Virus record (IMG/VR): IMGVR_UViG_3300033148_002472
Span: 1-31,403 of that record
Reading direction: 5' to 3' (one strand)
Origin: a virus
Length of the DNA: 31,403 nt
Shown: piece by piece, positions 18,819 to 28,296 of the stretch
Position numbering within the stretch: position 1 is the first letter of the stretch
How the letters are laid out: the number at the start of each line of letters is the position of its first letter
Notes under the pieces: model-generated
The model's input: the letters and a program-made list of their open reading frames with translations, nothing else
Databases searched by the model: none
Told to the model about the DNA's origin: nothing
Translations under genes and position numbers: made by a program

Positions 18819-19270
18819 TGCCACAAGCAGCAGTAGTAGCAGTCACAGTAGCAGCGACAGCTGTATCCGTAGCTGGACAGATGCAGCAAGCCAAAGCGAC
18901 AAAGCGGGCAGCAGAGCACAATGCCAAGGTTGCCGAGGTTGAAGCGGTCAATACAGAGCGTGCAAGGGAGGAAAACGCCCGCCGCCTCCGCATCCAGAAC
19001 CGCCGATTGCTTGCCTCTCAGCGTACAGCACTAGCCAAGTCTGGTGTTACCGAGACAGGGTCACCATTAGAATTGCAGTCAGATACAGCAGCAGACCTTG
19101 AAACACGAGTGCTTGATCTTAATCAGCAGGCAGAAGCTAAAAAGCAGAAGCTAAAGTCTCAGGCTGCTATAACACGATTTGAGGGCAATCAGTTGGCCTC
19201 AGCCTCAAGGTTCGGTGCAGCTGAATCAGGATTGTCTGGAGCATCTAGAACAGCGTCATTACTTAATTAA
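18818..19270 (+). CDS. Internal virion protein, gp14-like
   Basis: The gene encodes 150 residues. An Ala/Val-rich hydrophobic N-terminal helix (QAAVVAVTVAATAVSVAGQ, residues 3-21) is followed by long Ala/Glu/Arg helices with coiled-coil character. Later come RTALAKSGVTETGSPLELQSDTAAD and the terminal RFGAAESGLSGASRTASLL. This matches the small internal core protein of T7-like phages, ejected first and inserted into the outer membrane. It is TAATG-coupled to the gene before it. Confidence 0.82.
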   Translation: MPQAAVVAVTVAATAVSVAGQMQQAKATKRAAEHNAKVAEVEAVNTERAREENARRLRIQNRRLLASQRTALAKSGVTETGSPLELQSDTAADLETRVLDLNQQAEAKKQKLKSQAAITRFEGNQLASASRFGAAESGLSGASRTASLLN

Positions 19271-19271
19271 T

Positions 19272-21719
19272 ATGGGCCAAATACCAATATCGAGAGCACC
19301 AGGGCTAGTTCAGCAAACAAGTTCAGCTGCCCCTGTCAGCGCACAAGCATTGAGAGCTAGAGGTCAGGCAGTATCTAGGCTAGGCGAATCAGTTGCCCAA
19401 GCGGGTGAAGCAATGAACCAGTTCAAGAAGCGTAGGCAGCAAGCAGACGATCTTGAGAAGGTGCAAAAACTGGAGAACCTATACAACCAGTCAGATATTG
19501 ATTTCGAGGAAACAAAGAAGAATCTCGGGCATGCCGATTGGGTAAAGGCTCGTGAGGACTCATTCAACGGCCTAGGTGCCGATATTGAGAAGACTTTAAG
19601 CCCAGAGGCCCGCACACGTTGGGATAGTATCAAGAATGACCGTATTAGCCGCTCTGTGCTAAATATCACAAAGCAGGCCAATAGAGAGGATGTTCGGGAG
19701 AAATTCGCTACGGCGGATGTGAATATCAATAGCCGTATTGATAATAGAGACTATCAGGGAGCATTAGAGCAGGTAAGCTTGCTTGAGGATGCAAGAACCT
19801 ACAGCAAGGCGCAGGCACAGGCAAAGCGCGATCAGATCAATCAGGCACGCATAGAGAACGATGCTAATATCATGCTACAGGAAAACCCTGCAAAGCTTGA
19901 GCAGGATCTACTGGAAACTGAGACAGTAAACGGCCAGAAGGTGCCTAAGAACTTTAAGAGCCTATCAGATGCCCAGCGCAGAACCCTACTTTCTCAGGCT
20001 CAGAGCCAGCAAAAGGCAGACAATGCCGTGGCCCTGTCCCAGCTAAAAGATGATACTTTCGCCTCCATGAATGAGGCACAGACCAACCCAGATGCAGAGC
20101 CATTGACTGAGGAAGAGTTCATGGACGTAATGGGTGATGGCCGAGGAAAAGTAGCCCATAAGGAGTATGAGAGGCGCTTTAAGGCTGTAGCGGCCACAGG
20201 TCAGATTCTACGGGAATCCAAGCAGATGAACCCGACATCTGCTCTTACGCATGCCCAGGAGCAGCTAGAGAAGATCCCAGACACCCCAGAGTCGGCACCT
20301 ATCAAGGCAGCGATGATTAAGCAGATTGCCGCAGAGAACCAGCAAAAGCTGGATAACCGCGCTACATGGGCGTCACAGATGGACGAGGTCAAGGAATATG
20401 ACATCGACCTAGATGCCATGAAGGATGAAGAGGGGAATATTTTAGAGGGGATGGAAGAGCAGTTTAAGTCTGCATTCAGTGAGCGCACAGAGATGCTTAT
20501 CGCTATGCAGGGCCGTGCCCCTCAAGACCCAGAAGGAGAGCAGCTGAACCCAGATAGATACCTCGGCTTGCCACGCGGAGCAGCTAATATAGTTGATTCA
20601 GCGCAGGCAAAGCAGAAGGTATCACAGTTTAACGATATGAACTCTCAGGAGTTCGTAGAGTCGATCCAGAGCGAATTGTCCCTGTATGAGAATCCAGACC
20701 ATCAGGCTATATTGATGAAAGACTATGTAGAGGCAGGCCTGGATCAGCGCTATCAGGTAGTAGCAGCTCTAAGCACTCTCAGCCCATCTGATGCTACAAC
20801 TCTAGCCCAAGCAATCGAGCAAGACGGCGAGAATAGCGACGCTATTGGGAAGGATCGAGCCATGGAGCTTAAAGACCTACTAGATTCCAATGAATCTATG
20901 TATGAGTTCCAGTCAGCCCTCACAGGGAGCCTAGGCGAAAATTTCGGAACCGTGGCAGGGTTCGGTAAAGCTGTCGAGTCACAGGCCAAATTCTTTATGG
21001 CAAAATTCCCATCTTTAAGCGCACAGGAGGCATTAGATCTATCTATGGATCGCATAATCAATAGTCAGGTGGGCACAACCATAATTAATGGCCAAGCCGT
21101 CAGCGTATCCCGTCAGAACGAGGACGGGGTAGAGAGAACCGACGATGAGATCAACGACATCGGGCGCCGCCTGAATGTCCTTATGGAGCGCATTGACGTA
21201 AGAGGATTAGACCTATCCCCGTTCTTTGATATTCCAGAAGGCACAGAGGATCATATCGGATTCGTATCTCAGCAGCTTGGATTAGACGAGCGGGATCTTG
21301 CCCAGCAGATCCGCACAGAGATTACAGGCAGCGGCGTATGGCGTGGCTATCCGGATGGGCAAGGCTCCTATTTGGAGATAACAACCGGACCAGGGGAAAG
21401 CCGAGCCCTACAGTCTAAGGATGGGAAATACCTGTTTGCTAGGTATAGCCAGCTTCCAGATTTCATGAGAACTGTAGATGTTCCAGCATTTCAGGGCAAA
21501 TTCGCTTCACGCCCAGCAACAACAAGGCAGGAGGCAATCCAGCCAGGGGATGATTTCGAGAAAATCAGGCAGGTTACAGGAGGCACAAGCAGTGTAGGTT
21601 CTACCCTGCGAAACCAGTTGTCGTTCTTCCTTTCCCCGTTTGTGGAGTTTCAGCCAGCAGTTGAAACCACTAACTGGCCTACAATGGACCCATCTATCGA
21701 GTTTATAGACGAAATCTAA
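19272..21719 (+). CDS. Internal virion protein, gp15-like
   Basis: From the ATG at 19272 the product is 815 residues; the frame is open further upstream but overlaps the gp14-like gene. The first 400 residues are almost wholly helical and charged (KRRQQADDLEKVQKLENLYN; RAREDSF-like DWVKAREDSFNGLGADIEKTL). Beyond 500 come helical stretches with WRGYPDGQGSYLEIT near residue 715. Position, size and composition match the internal core protein that forms part of the ejected channel in T7-like phages. The sequence itself has no catalytic signature I recognise. Confidence 0.78.
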   Translation: MGQIPISRAPGLVQQTSSAAPVSAQALRARGQAVSRLGESVAQAGEAMNQFKKRRQQADDLEKVQKLENLYNQSDIDFEETKKNLGHADWVKAREDSFNGLGADIEKTLSPEARTRWDSIKNDRISRSVLNITKQANREDVREKFATADVNINSRIDNRDYQGALEQVSLLEDARTYSKAQAQAKRDQINQARIENDANIMLQENPAKLEQDLLETETVNGQKVPKNFKSLSDAQRRTLLSQAQSQQKADNAVALSQLKDDTFASMNEAQTNPDAEPLTEEEFMDVMGDGRGKVAHKEYERRFKAVAATGQILRESKQMNPTSALTHAQEQLEKIPDTPESAPIKAAMIKQIAAENQQKLDNRATWASQMDEVKEYDIDLDAMKDEEGNILEGMEEQFKSAFSERTEMLIAMQGRAPQDPEGEQLNPDRYLGLPRGAANIVDSAQAKQKVSQFNDMNSQEFVESIQSELSLYENPDHQAILMKDYVEAGLDQRYQVVAALSTLSPSDATTLAQAIEQDGENSDAIGKDRAMELKDLLDSNESMYEFQSALTGSLGENFGTVAGFGKAVESQAKFFMAKFPSLSAQEALDLSMDRIINSQVGTTIINGQAVSVSRQNEDGVERTDDEINDIGRRLNVLMERIDVRGLDLSPFFDIPEGTEDHIGFVSQQLGLDERDLAQQIRTEITGSGVWRGYPDGQGSYLEITTGPGESRALQSKDGKYLFARYSQLPDFMRTVDVPAFQGKFASRPATTRQEAIQPGDDFEKIRQVTGGTSSVGSTLRNQLSFFLSPFVEFQPAVETTNWPTMDPSIEFIDEI

Positions 21720-21720
21720 A

Positions 21721-23454
21721 ATGTCGCTATTGATGCACAAACCGGCCCCACGGACAACGGGCCAGATAGAAGACTTCAATATCCCAATGGGTCAACTATT
21801 GGAGAATGCTTGGGGCCAGGGCGTACATGACAGCATGCTAGACTCCATGGCTCGCATCGGTGAGCTTTACGCTGAGAGGAACGAGTCAGCATTCTTCGGC
21901 CTGTTGAAATGGAACAATGGGAATAAGGTATCCAAGGATGAAGCTAACCATCGTGTGAGCGAAGCAGGCCTGGATCTTCAGTTTGACGATGATGTTTTCG
22001 AGGGTGAGCTTAAAATGCTTATGGAGCGCAAGCGTAAGGAGAACTTCCGTAATTTCGTATTTGCCAATGGGCAGAAGGGCATAGGCCGTAATATCGCCAG
22101 CATCGGAACCCAAATGATTGCCTCAGTGTCTAACCCTGTAGATTTTGCAACTATGTTCGTTCCCGTGGTAGGAAGCGGAGCAAAGGCCAGAGGCCTAGCC
22201 ATGGCAGGCAAGGGAATGGGCCGTCGCCGTATCGCTAAAGGTCTTATTACCGAGGAATCACTAGCTAAGGCTGTCCCATTTCCAAAGCTGACAGGTGCAG
22301 TAATTGAGGGCACAGTAGGTGCTGGTATTGCTGAAATACCTCTAGCTATCGCAAATTTCCAAGATCAGACACAATATGACGCTAGCGACTTCCTTATCAA
22401 TATTGGAGCAGGTGGCGCATTTGCCGGAACTATGCGTGCTATTGGATCTGCCACATCTAAGATCATCAGAGGTCTAAGCAGGGAAACAACCCAACGCATG
22501 ACCCAGCGAGCTATTGATCAGATAGCCAAGGGCGATGATATCAACGTCGCACACTATGCCCATATCGACACTCACAAGCTACGCCTAGAGGCAGAGTTTG
22601 ACGAGAAGATGGCAAGGGACTCAGCTAATCAGCGATTCCAAGCAGAACAGGCCGCTAAGGGCGTAAGCATTGGATCATCTCCAGACTTGAACCACCCAAG
22701 CACAGTAACCCTAGCTAAAGGAAAAAAGCCAGATGAGGGATTCGTAAAGGTAGGAGAGCAGGGCGGTAAGAATATTTATCAATCAGTCAGTGGCGTGCAG
22801 CAGCAAATCACAGCCCGCCAGAAGGATCTCTTAAACCCAGCTAGGTATGAGGATATCAAGCGAATCATCGACAGGGACCGAGCTAAGGGCGAGATCTCAA
22901 GGAAAGGGAAGCAAGATCCAGACGGCCTAGGCTCTGCCGCAAAGCCGTGGATGCTTGACGATTCTCCAGATTATAACCGATTCCTCTACACCGAGGCTAT
23001 GCGTAAAGAGCTTGCCGATGCCGGCCATGATGGTTATCTAGGTTTCAATGAAACTCCAGATAGACCAGCAGGGACAGAAAGCCCTTCAGCTATACTTAGA
23101 TTCGATGAATCCACATCCAATGCCGCTGAGTCGGCCCGCATCGAGTCTACGAAAGAGTCACGCATTCAGGATTTCATCGAGGAAGAACGCCGACTGCAAG
23201 ACCCAGAAGAGCGCTATCGTAAGCTGCTACGGGCTGAAGTCGAAGCGGCGCAGGCCGAGGGTAAAATACTCTCTACCAGAGAATCTGACAGCATAGACGA
23301 TGTAGAGAGCATAATCGAGTCTGACGATCCGCTCCTAGATGCTGATATTAAGACTTTACGCGATGAGCTTGGAGATGATGCCAAGTCTATCAAGAAGCCT
23401 CAAACCAATGAAGATGGCATTGATTCTGCCGTCAAATGCCTATTAGGTCTGTAG
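21721..23454 (+). CDS. Large internal/ejected protein, first part
   Basis: The gene encodes 577 residues. About 130-240 is rich in Gly/Ala and hydrophobic (SVSNPVDFATMFVPVVGSGAK; AVIEGTVGAGIAEIPLAIANF; LINIGAGGAFAGTMRAIG), the type of segment internal virion proteins use to cross the inner membrane. At about 425-460 AGHDGYLGFNETPD and AILRFDES recall the C-terminal end of ADP-ribosyltransferase-like 'polyvalent' modules (GyDG ... F-D), but the rest of that fold is not seen. The C-terminus is acidic. It probably works with the next gene as the gp16 counterpart; in many podophages one giant protein occupies this place. Confidence 0.7.
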   Translation: MSLLMHKPAPRTTGQIEDFNIPMGQLLENAWGQGVHDSMLDSMARIGELYAERNESAFFGLLKWNNGNKVSKDEANHRVSEAGLDLQFDDDVFEGELKMLMERKRKENFRNFVFANGQKGIGRNIASIGTQMIASVSNPVDFATMFVPVVGSGAKARGLAMAGKGMGRRRIAKGLITEESLAKAVPFPKLTGAVIEGTVGAGIAEIPLAIANFQDQTQYDASDFLINIGAGGAFAGTMRAIGSATSKIIRGLSRETTQRMTQRAIDQIAKGDDINVAHYAHIDTHKLRLEAEFDEKMARDSANQRFQAEQAAKGVSIGSSPDLNHPSTVTLAKGKKPDEGFVKVGEQGGKNIYQSVSGVQQQITARQKDLLNPARYEDIKRIIDRDRAKGEISRKGKQDPDGLGSAAKPWMLDDSPDYNRFLYTEAMRKELADAGHDGYLGFNETPDRPAGTESPSAILRFDESTSNAAESARIESTKESRIQDFIEEERRLQDPEERYRKLLRAEVEAAQAEGKILSTRESDSIDDVESIIESDDPLLDADIKTLRDELGDDAKSIKKPQTNEDGIDSAVKCLLGL

Positions 23455-23455
23455 T

Positions 23456-26077
23456 ATGCCAAGCAAAGTAAACAGATCCGCCTCAGACTGTGTAACCGCT
23501 ATTAAGCAAACCGCACAGGAAGGCACAATCTCTGATGCCGACGCACAGGACCTATTGGCCAGAATTGACCGTCTGGCCAAGCAGCGCCAGAAGAAGAACA
23601 ATATCAGCAGGGAACAGGCTCTTAATGAGATTGCAGGCGAGTTCAAAGCAGAAGAGCTAACCAGTGCTAGGGTGCAGGAGCGCAATGCCCTGCTTGCCCT
23701 ACAGAAGCGAAATGAGGTAGTAAACTTTGCCCGCCAGTATGTGGCCGACACAGGGGCAACCTACGGTGAAGCGCTACAGGCCATGCTAGAGGGCAGCGCA
23801 AAGCTATCGGATGGTAGCCGGTTCCACGTTGACCGCCGCATGCAGGAAACCTTCAAAAAGTATTTTGGTGAGCTAGTAGTAGAGCTAGACGAAAACGAAC
23901 TCTTCAAGGCCTTCCGTAATGGTGAGCACGAGGAAGACGTTTACAGGGAGCTATACGAGCTTACACGCCCAGCGGATCAGCGCAATGTAGGTGTATCCAA
24001 GAATAAGAAAGCCCAGCAAATAGCCGAGGCAGTGCATCGTGTGCGCGAAAAGATGCGAACTCGTGTAAATGAGGCAGGCGCCTACATCCTCCCATTAGAA
24101 GGATATGTAACCCGCCAAATGCATAGCGTGCGCCGTATCCGTCAGCTAGGAGAGGGTGACACCCCAGCGGCCAGAAAGAAGGATAGCTTTAATAAGTGGT
24201 CCTCATTCGTCCTTCCATTGTTGGACGTAGATCGAACATTCAGGGACGGCCAAGACCCAGAGAAGATGCTACGCTCTGTGCATAATGATTTCTATAATGG
24301 CAACCATCTGAAGCTGAAGCAGGAAGAGGAACTCGATCTATACCATGTTAAGGGCGGGGGCAACCTAGCTAAAAAAGTATCATCCCACAGAAAGCTACAT
24401 TTCAGGGATGCAGACAGCGCATTAGCGTATAATAAGCAATTCGGTGACAAGGGATACTCTACCTCGATTATGGATGAGTTCCAAAGTATGTCCCGTAATA
24501 TCGCCATGATGGAGGCATTTGGGCCCAATGCTCAGGATAATTTCGATAAGATCGTTAAGGAACTTACAGTGCTGGCTCAGGACGCAGACGGCGAGGAAGG
24601 ATTCCCAGCCAAGGCCAGAGACTCCGTAAAGCAGATTGAATCACTTACAGACCGCCGCAGGCTCAAGGCAGCGTGGGAAACGGTCAACGGCAATAATGAC
24701 ATTCCAGCCAATGTGACAGGGGCAAAGATCGGCCAGACGATCAGATCCTTGCAGCGCATGGCAAAGCTGGGCGGTGTCGTTATCTCAGCTATCGGTGATA
24801 AGGCATTTATCCAAACAGCAATGGCACGCCAGGGCATGAATCAGCTGGACATTATGGCCAAGCAGATTACTGGCATGAAGCTTAGAACCAAGGAAGAAAA
24901 GCGCATGCTCCGCCTAATGGGCACCACAGTGGATAGCCTAATGGGCAATGTGGCCTATCGCTACGACATGCACACCAAAACCAAGGGCATGCTTGATAAA
25001 ATGGAAGAGTTTTTCTTCCACGCCAACGGTATGAATTGGTGGAATAATACCCAGAAGTCGATAGCCTCAGAGCTACAGGCTGGCCATTTGGGCGTGTATG
25101 CAGATGCCAAATTCGAGGCATTGCCGCAGGAACTTTCGAATACTCTTCGTTCGTATGGTGTAACGACAAAGGAATGGGATGTTGTTCGCTCCACTGTCTA
25201 TGACATGGAAGGCAACTCCTATGTGACCCCTGATAGGGTGGGAGAACTCCCCGACTCCGCCTTTAAGGGGTTGCTAAAGGATCAGGGCAAACAGGCCACT
25301 ACGGCCAATGTAAACCGCGTCAGAAACGATTTAGAGCTAAAGATCAGGTCTTATATAGGCGACCAAGCCGATATTGCCGTACCCACACCAGGGGCAGCAG
25401 AGCGCAAATATGCCACCCTGAACACGCAGGCCGGCACTGTGAAGGGTGAGGCCGCTAGGCTAATGATGATGTTTAAGAGCTTCCCTATCACTGTATGGAC
25501 TAAGGTAATGCCCAATGTTTTCTACTCTCAGGGTGCAAACACCTTTGGCGAGTTCATGGCCCACGACAAAAAGGGCAAGCTGCTCCTAATACAGATGGCT
25601 GCACTTACCACGATTGGGGGCTACTTATCAGCCACTATCAAGGATCGCCTCAAGGGTAAGACCAGAAAGCCGCTCATCAGTAAGGATGGTAGTATCAACT
25701 GGAAGGTGTGGACAGACGCCTTTATCCGTGGTGGAGGTGCTGGTATCTACGGGGATCTGCTTTTCAGTGAGTATAACCGCCACTATCAGACCGTGCTAGG
25801 AACAATGGCTGGACCTGTATTCGGTCAGCTAGACCAAGCTGGTGTGATATGGTCAAGGACACTCAGGGGAGAGGATGCCAGCTATCAGGCCATGAAGATG
25901 GTAAAAGGCAATCTTCCATTCGCAAATCTTCCGGTAGTCCAGACAGCGCTGGATTATCACCTATGGTATCAGTTCCAAGAGATGCTAAATCCTGGTAGCC
26001 TCCGAAGAATGGAGCGCACCCTGAAGAGGGAAGATCAGCAGGAGTTTTTGGTATCGCCTTCGCGCTTCGTAAAATAA
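23456..26077 (+). CDS. Large internal/ejected protein, second part (gp16-like)
   Basis: The gene encodes 873 residues, ATG one base after the preceding stop and in the +1 frame. The N-terminal half is helical and charged. The C-terminal half has RLMMMFKSFPITVWTKVMPNVFY (about 664-686), LIQMAALTTIGGYLSATIKDRLKG and GGGAGIYGDLLFSEYNRHYQTVLGTMAGPVFGQ (about 760-792), a run of amphipathic or membrane-active helices typical of podophage ejection proteins (the LPD38-like C-terminal region, from memory). No lytic transglycosylase motif is visible. It would be packaged in the head core and ejected to form the trans-envelope DNA channel. Confidence 0.75.
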   Translation: MPSKVNRSASDCVTAIKQTAQEGTISDADAQDLLARIDRLAKQRQKKNNISREQALNEIAGEFKAEELTSARVQERNALLALQKRNEVVNFARQYVADTGATYGEALQAMLEGSAKLSDGSRFHVDRRMQETFKKYFGELVVELDENELFKAFRNGEHEEDVYRELYELTRPADQRNVGVSKNKKAQQIAEAVHRVREKMRTRVNEAGAYILPLEGYVTRQMHSVRRIRQLGEGDTPAARKKDSFNKWSSFVLPLLDVDRTFRDGQDPEKMLRSVHNDFYNGNHLKLKQEEELDLYHVKGGGNLAKKVSSHRKLHFRDADSALAYNKQFGDKGYSTSIMDEFQSMSRNIAMMEAFGPNAQDNFDKIVKELTVLAQDADGEEGFPAKARDSVKQIESLTDRRRLKAAWETVNGNNDIPANVTGAKIGQTIRSLQRMAKLGGVVISAIGDKAFIQTAMARQGMNQLDIMAKQITGMKLRTKEEKRMLRLMGTTVDSLMGNVAYRYDMHTKTKGMLDKMEEFFFHANGMNWWNNTQKSIASELQAGHLGVYADAKFEALPQELSNTLRSYGVTTKEWDVVRSTVYDMEGNSYVTPDRVGELPDSAFKGLLKDQGKQATTANVNRVRNDLELKIRSYIGDQADIAVPTPGAAERKYATLNTQAGTVKGEAARLMMMFKSFPITVWTKVMPNVFYSQGANTFGEFMAHDKKGKLLLIQMAALTTIGGYLSATIKDRLKGKTRKPLISKDGSINWKVWTDAFIRGGGAGIYGDLLFSEYNRHYQTVLGTMAGPVFGQLDQAGVIWSRTLRGEDASYQAMKMVKGNLPFANLPVVQTALDYHLWYQFQEMLNPGSLRRMERTLKREDQQEFLVSPSRFVK

Positions 26078-26116
26078 TGTAGCAATTTTCCTAAAACCGT
26101 GTAATTCTATAGAAAA

Positions 26117-27721
26117 ATGACCGTCCCGAACGAAAATACAGAAACCCAAGCAGTCCTGACCGCACTAGGTCAGACAATCGCAACTACCTTCACATTCCGT
26201 GAGGCTGGAGAGTTGAAGGTTACAAAGACCCCGCAGGACGGTAGCGCGGATGTGCTTCTTGTTCTGAATAGTAATTACTCTGTAACCCTCCCCGCTCAAG
26301 TGGGGCAATTCGGCTCAGTCACCCTAGAGGATGATGCCGCTATCGTCGGTGACACTATTACAATTGAATTTGCAGCTCCATGTGACCAGCAAACAGACCT
26401 AGAGGAAAACGACAGGTTGCCAGCTAACGTGCTTGAGATCACATATGATAAGGTTTATCAGCTGGTTTGTAAGGTATCTAATTCCATATTCGGGCCAACG
26501 TCCCGAGTGCTTAAATACCCAGATACAGAGCTAGGCACCCCGAATACTACGCCCAGCAAGGCCGACCGTATGGCGGGAGGAAATGGAACTATAGCGGCTT
26601 TCAGAGGTTCAGACGGTGGTATAGATGTTATTTCTAAGGGATCAGTCCTCCCTGGCCTTACACTATCTAATGACTCATCAATGGGCGGAGGCTCGCCAGA
26701 CGCCGTAAATGGTGCGACTCAGGCAGCTATCAATACTTTCGTAACCAACCTAATTAACAGTGTAGAGGATAAGATCGAGCTACCGGTTAATGAGGTATCG
26801 CATACCAGATCTGTTGGTGAGGTTGTTCGAGTCGATGGTAGCTTTAATATTGTTCTAGCTCAGGCTGACACAGTAGCCAATGCCCAAGCAATAGGCATCA
26901 TATCCGAGATTATAGACAGCGACAACTACAGGATTAAGACCGGAGGCGGAGAGGTCAATATCCCAGCCCACGGCTTTGCAGCAGGGCCGCTCTATCTTAG
27001 TGATACCGTAGCAGGCGGATTAACTTCAACTGCCCCTGGTATCAAGAACCAGATAGCACAAGTTAAGAACGCTAATACTATAATCGTTACGGATACTATC
27101 ACTCTTACCGAAGAGGATCAATCTGGACTACCTGAAAATTTACAACTCATCACGGCCTCTGGAAACTTCTTAGTTCCTGCTGGTGTCACGAAAATACGAG
27201 TCAAGGCCGTAGCTGGCGGCGGCGGTGGCGGCGGTGCCTCATCTAATGGAGGCGCACCATTCGGAGGAAACCCTGGGACTGGAACCTCTGGAGGTGCCGG
27301 CGAAACCAGAGAAGGGATATTTAGCGTAACCCCAGGTCAGAATATAGCAATAACTATTGGTGCTGGCGGCGCTGGCGGTGCTGGTAATGCAGCAGGTGCG
27401 GGCTCTAATGGATCTCCAGGCGGAAATACTATTATCGGTGCCCCTGTTAATATGACCGCAAATGGAGGTTCTAACGGAACAGCCACAGGTGGCGCTGGTA
27501 CTGGTGGCTCTGGCGGCTCTGGTGGATCTTACTCTATCACTGGTGAGAATGGACATTCTGGCCACGTAGGAGCAGCCCCAACTATCCCGCAGACGGAAAG
27601 GCCAAAATCAGGGTTCCCAACTCATGGCTTAGGTGGCAATGGTTCCGCAGGTGGTGGCTTTTTTGGATGGAATGCCGGCGGCGGAGCTGGCGGGAATGGA
27701 GCAGTTTTAATCACTTGGTAA
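26117..27721 (+). CDS. Tail fibre with glycine-rich adhesin-like tip
   Basis: The gene encodes 534 residues. Residues 1-125 resemble the anchor domain of T7-type fibres (FTFREAGELKVTKT, LVLNSNYSVTLP, ITIEFAAPCDQQTDLEENDRLPANVLEITYDKV). Residues about 230-340 form a beta module (VGEVVRVDGSFNIVLAQADTVANAQAIG ... GPLYLSDTVAGGLT) common in phage tail and decoration proteins. From about 362 to the end the sequence is strongly Gly-rich (AGGGGGGGASSNGG, IGAGGAGGAGNAAGAGSNGSPGG, AGTGGSGGSGGSYS, GGGFFGWNAGGGAGG). That matches Gly-rich fibre tips and T-even-type adhesins in which polyglycine strands pack and variable loops bind the receptor. Confidence 0.8.
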   Translation: MTVPNENTETQAVLTALGQTIATTFTFREAGELKVTKTPQDGSADVLLVLNSNYSVTLPAQVGQFGSVTLEDDAAIVGDTITIEFAAPCDQQTDLEENDRLPANVLEITYDKVYQLVCKVSNSIFGPTSRVLKYPDTELGTPNTTPSKADRMAGGNGTIAAFRGSDGGIDVISKGSVLPGLTLSNDSSMGGGSPDAVNGATQAAINTFVTNLINSVEDKIELPVNEVSHTRSVGEVVRVDGSFNIVLAQADTVANAQAIGIISEIIDSDNYRIKTGGGEVNIPAHGFAAGPLYLSDTVAGGLTSTAPGIKNQIAQVKNANTIIVTDTITLTEEDQSGLPENLQLITASGNFLVPAGVTKIRVKAVAGGGGGGGASSNGGAPFGGNPGTGTSGGAGETREGIFSVTPGQNIAITIGAGGAGGAGNAAGAGSNGSPGGNTIIGAPVNMTANGGSNGTATGGAGTGGSGGSGGSYSITGENGHSGHVGAAPTIPQTERPKSGFPTHGLGGNGSAGGGFFGWNAGGGAGGNGAVLITW

Positions 27722-27722
27722 G

Positions 27723-27920
27723 ATGTCAGATTTAAAAAGATACGCTATTTTGGATGAAAGCGGCAATGTGGCCAATATTGTGGCTGCACTGTCTGAAGAC
27801 GATTGCACGCTTCCAGAAGGCTGCACCATACAGGAGCTTACCAAAACCACCCAGACAATGGGCAATGGTGACATAGAAACAATTTATCAGAGCGCTGTAA
27901 TAGGACAGCCTCTAATTTAA
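27723..27920 (+). CDS. Small tail-associated protein
   Basis: The gene encodes 65 residues, starting 1 nt after the fibre stop. LKRYAILDESGNVANIVAALSEDDCTLPEGCTIQEL has the 'yaild-x-x-g-x-v-x-n-i-v' beginning common in small proteins encoded next to fibre genes in many phages. It may be a fibre chaperone or minor tail component; the role is inferred from location. Confidence 0.6.
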   Translation: MSDLKRYAILDESGNVANIVAALSEDDCTLPEGCTIQELTKTTQTMGNGDIETIYQSAVIGQPLI

Positions 27921-27957
27921 TCCTTGAAATTTATCATAAACTAAACAAATTAAAATC

Positions 27958-28296
27958 ATGGCTGATTTACCAAATGACGGATTGATCACTACAAATGGTG
28001 ACTACGATGTAGTACTTCAGTCACCACATACCGAAGTTATCATTGTCGGAGATACGAGCGGCTCCAATAATGGATTTGATGGCGGGACTATTGACATTAA
28101 GGCGGTGCACCCCCTTGACGGCACAGATGAAGTAAATGGAGATGCCCTAGCGGCTCCTACATCTGCTACCGGAATTACGTCAGATTTCACTGACATATAC
28201 AAGGGACAGAAAGGGAGAAAGCTACGCTTTACCCTGTCTGGCGCTGGCGGCAATACAGCAATCAGAATCCATACAGGAGCTACTACAAGTGGGTGA
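27958..28296 (+). CDS. Probable small virion or fibre-associated protein
   Basis: The gene encodes 112 residues, beta-type and Gly/Asp/Thr-rich (TTNGDYDVVLQSPHTEVIIVGDTSGSNNGFDGGTIDI; LRFTLSGAGGNTAIRIHTG), a composition usual for phage surface proteins. It lies between fibre and spike genes and overlaps the spike start by 8 bp. The upstream 37-nt gap contains TTATCA and an A-rich stretch that faintly recalls the AAGCTTATCAC element. No family recognised. Confidence 0.55.
   Translation: MADLPNDGLITTNGDYDVVLQSPHTEVIIVGDTSGSNNGFDGGTIDIKAVHPLDGTDEVNGDALAAPTSATGITSDFTDIYKGQKGRKLRFTLSGAGGNTAIRIHTGATTSG

Noticed and set aside
21721-26077. Frameshift splitting one giant ejection protein into two genes
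   Set aside because: The junction (TAG-T-ATG) looks like normal coupled translation and the second protein begins with a typical N-terminus, so I annotate two genes; a split of an ancestral gene remains possible.
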